Source of the DNA: an uncultured Prevotella sp.
GTDB lineage: Bacteria > Bacteroidota > Bacteroidia > Bacteroidales > Bacteroidaceae
DNA: 14,203 nucleotides
Assembly (NCBI GenBank): GCA_934256705.1
Contig: CAKQPF010000074.1
Coordinates: forward strand, 1-14,203
Direction: 5' to 3'
Part shown: one piece after another, positions 12,622 through 14,203 of the stretch
Layout: each line of letters opens with the position of its first letter
How positions within the stretch are numbered: position 1 is the stretch's first letter
The notes under the pieces: model-generated
Told to the model about the DNA's origin: nothing
What the model saw: only the letters and a program-made list of their open reading frames with translations
The model's database searches: none
Program-made: the position numbers and the translations under genes

Positions 12622-13725
12622 ATGAAAGTGTTTTACCCAAATCCTTCCCGTTCCTCTTTCTTAGGGAAAAGATGTGCCCCCCCCAATGCTCTTGGCACGT
12701 TACTCGTCCTTATCCTCGCTCTGATCGGGGCTGTTTCTGCACAGGCGCAGAACCTTATCGGCTATCATTATGTCGATAAAGTCAAGTATTCTTATTATGA
12801 TGATAACACCGCTTTGGTGTTATCAGTAAAAGACGACGATGGTAAACCCGTCGTGAGCGGTCACTTCGTTATCCCTAACTCTATAGAGGTGGAAGGGAAA
12901 CAATACACTGTAATAGGTATTCATGACAATGTTTTCTTCGATGTTAAAAATCTTACAGGTGTCACTTTGCCTGATGGAATAAAGATAATAGAGGAAACAG
13001 CCTTTCAATGGTGCTCAGACCTTGAGAAGATTGAGAACATTCCGTCTCACCTTGATTTTATCGGAGAAGGCGCTTTTGATGGAACAAAGTTCCTTGAAAA
13101 TTCTTATGTAAAAGGCATAAGCACTGTTGCCGATTGGATTGTTTCCAATAATTTCGAATCAGCTCCAAATAAGATTGTAGTGCCGGAAGGCATTTATGGC
13201 ATTGCAGATCGAGCTCTTTATTATAACTGCTCAGGAAGTAAAATAATCCTTCCGAAATCCCTTCGTCATGTAGAAGGACGTTCTTTCCAGAATCCTGGAG
13301 AGATAATAATCAAGGACAATCCGAAGTTTACCTATCAGAATGGAATCCTATACTGCGATTCTTCATTCACCTACTCTTATCAAGACAGTGAAGCGCCGGC
13401 TGTCGAGACCACTTCCAAGGGCTTGTTTATTTTAGATGTATATGCCAATGCCGCCACAGTAGATGGAGAAGTCAGGATTCCGGCTAAAGCTGACCTGAAT
13501 TCGGAAGGCAAAGTAATAAGCAAACCTGTTGTAGGAGTATTGGAGACCAAACGGTATCATGAGTTTATCAAGAAATTATTTTTACCAGAAGGCTTTGAAT
13601 ATATAGATAGATGGTCGTTTTACAAGATGGAGAACCTTGAGCATCTTGACCTGCCTTCCACTTTTGAAATATCTCGAATCAAGTGGCATTTCTGCTACCA
13701 GTGCTCTCACCACTGTAATATATAG
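12622..13725 (+). CDS. BspA-like LRR_5 protein, N-terminal 367 residues before a frameshift
   Basis: Secreted protein of the BspA-like leucine-rich-repeat (LRR_5) type. The signal peptide is long: 25 polar residues, a hydrophobic core at 25-40, then AQAQ near 40-43. LRR_5 elements include LTGVTLPDGIKIIEETAFQWCSDLEKI (about 112-138), KIILPKSLRHVEGRSFQ (about 210-226) and KLFLPEGFEYIDRWSFYKMENLEHLDLPST (about 318-347). The reading frame is lost near 13662-13665. The last 20 residues here are out of frame and lack any repeat character. Removing one T from TTTT at 13662-13665 restores a 465-residue protein ending at 14020. Codons 19-21 contain a run of eight C (12677-12684), a second slippage-prone site. 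The frameshift may be real inactivation, switching or a sequencing error. Confidence 0.8.
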   Translation: MKVFYPNPSRSSFLGKRCAPPNALGTLLVLILALIGAVSAQAQNLIGYHYVDKVKYSYYDDNTALVLSVKDDDGKPVVSGHFVIPNSIEVEGKQYTVIGIHDNVFFDVKNLTGVTLPDGIKIIEETAFQWCSDLEKIENIPSHLDFIGEGAFDGTKFLENSYVKGISTVADWIVSNNFESAPNKIVVPEGIYGIADRALYYNCSGSKIILPKSLRHVEGRSFQNPGEIIIKDNPKFTYQNGILYCDSSFTYSYQDSEAPAVETTSKGLFILDVYANAATVDGEVRIPAKADLNSEGKVISKPVVGVLETKRYHEFIKKLFLPEGFEYIDRWSFYKMENLEHLDLPSTFEISRIKWHFCYQCSHHCNI

Positions 13726-14020
13726 GGCTGTGGAACCAGTTTATTTTAGTGAATATTGTCTTTCATTCATCCAAAATGCCACCGTGTATGTCCCGGCAGA
13801 ATCCCTCGAAGACTACAAGACTACGAAGACAAACTGGAAGAATGCGAAGGAATTCCGTGCCATAGACGACGCGGTGCTGCAAGTGGAAGGCGTCAAGCAA
13901 ACCGCCAATGCCACCGTCACCGCCATCTATACTCCTGACGGAAAGAAAGTCTCCACCATGCAGCGAGGCATCAATATCGTCCGCTACAGCGATGGAACGA
14001 TGCGCAAAGTGGTGAGATAG
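13666..14020 (+). pseudogene. C-terminal part of the frameshifted BspA-like gene
   Basis: In the second frame the repeat resumes with LKYLESSGISATSALTTVIYRAVEPV, an LRR_5 unit, then NATVYVPAESLEDYK, the usual closing element of LRR_5 arrays. It ends with IYTPDGKKVSTMQRGINIVR and KVVR, the same tail as the first bspA-like protein. There is no ribosome-binding region or credible start, so this part is translated only if the frame is restored. Confidence 0.8.
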
Positions 14021-14053
14021 ACATCCAGATGAAGAAAGAAGAATGAGGAAACA

Positions 14054-14122
14054 TAAAATATCAATAGATAAAAACAAGGCAAAAATAGAAAAAAATATTT
14101 GTTTTTGTCTGTTGATATTTTA
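14054..14122 (+). terminator. Long AT-rich terminator hairpin after the second bspA-like gene
   Basis: Arms 14054-14077 and 14099-14122 are 24-bp reverse complements with two changes, both tolerated as G-U pairs in RNA. The loop is 21 nt. The right arm ends in ATTTTA, and TTATTTG follows. It lies 33 bp past the stop codon. Confidence 0.7.
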
Positions 14123-14143
14123 TTATTTGAGAATATCGCTCCA

Positions 14144-14203
14144 ATGGTACCGTTATAGCGGTCGGATGGTACCGCGCGGAGCGGATGCATGGTACCGCTT
14201 ATA
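14144..14203. repeat. Spaced direct repeat of ATGGTACCG at the window edge
   Basis: ATGGTACCG occurs at 14144, 14166 and 14189, spaced 22 and 23 bp, with AGCGG recurring between the copies. The array is cut by the end of the window, so its size and nature cannot be judged. Confidence 0.55.

Noticed and set aside
13637..13725. Programmed ribosomal frameshift to join the two bspA-like frames
   Set aside because: The shift needed is +1 at ACTTTTGAAA, with no rare codon, internal Shine-Dalgarno-like signal or stop codon at the site. A mutation or sequencing error is simpler.

Overview
The window looks like a chromosome segment of a Bacteroidales bacterium, most likely Prevotella/Segatella. The grounds are: promoters with a TAnnTTTG box close to short A-rich leaders; lipoproteins with an acidic CSDD-type sequence right after the lipid-bearing cysteine; BspA-like leucine-rich-repeat surface proteins with a Prevotella-style C-terminal tail; and a one-piece system II cytochrome c synthase. 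This assignment rests on family knowledge, not on a database search.

Layout. Positions 1-1345 (+) hold a secreted BspA-like protein with 26-residue repeats. It converges on a leftward gene block, and a 40-bp perfect inverted repeat (1367-1510) separates the two. The block (8475 to 1522, minus strand) reads, in transcription order: an outer-membrane porin-like barrel, an imelysin-family lipoprotein, a di-heme DUF1111 lipoprotein, and a CcsBA-type cytochrome c synthase. I see only one convincing promoter for it, ahead of the porin. Divergent from it (8815-9768, +) is a regulator that fuses a ScdA/RIC-like hemerythrin domain to a LuxR-type DNA-binding domain. Then come a Cu/Zn-efflux type permease with a C-terminal heavy-metal-associated domain (10032-11270), a two-gene toxin-antitoxin-like module (11567-12322), and a second BspA-like gene (12622-14020) broken by one frameshift.

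How the genes fit together. Imelysins and DUF1111 di-heme proteins are repeatedly neighbours in iron-linked loci. The di-heme protein needs covalent heme attachment outside the cytoplasm, and the last gene of the block supplies that function. The barrel could give a route across the outer membrane. The divergent di-iron/LuxR protein is a natural candidate to sense iron, oxygen or nitric oxide and control the block. This is inference from gene content and order.

Repeats. Most gaps between genes hold fold-back DNA. Four gaps carry pairs of facing tandem arrays of 7- or 8-base units. Each pair uses its own unit, and in the two heptamer pairs the mismatches between arms fall almost only on the degenerate seventh position. 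Two further gaps carry C/G-rich inverted repeats. The second bspA-like gene has a 15-bp direct repeat, a TAnnTTTG box and a GC-rich leader predicted to fold. No tRNA, rRNA, insertion sequence or CRISPR array was found.
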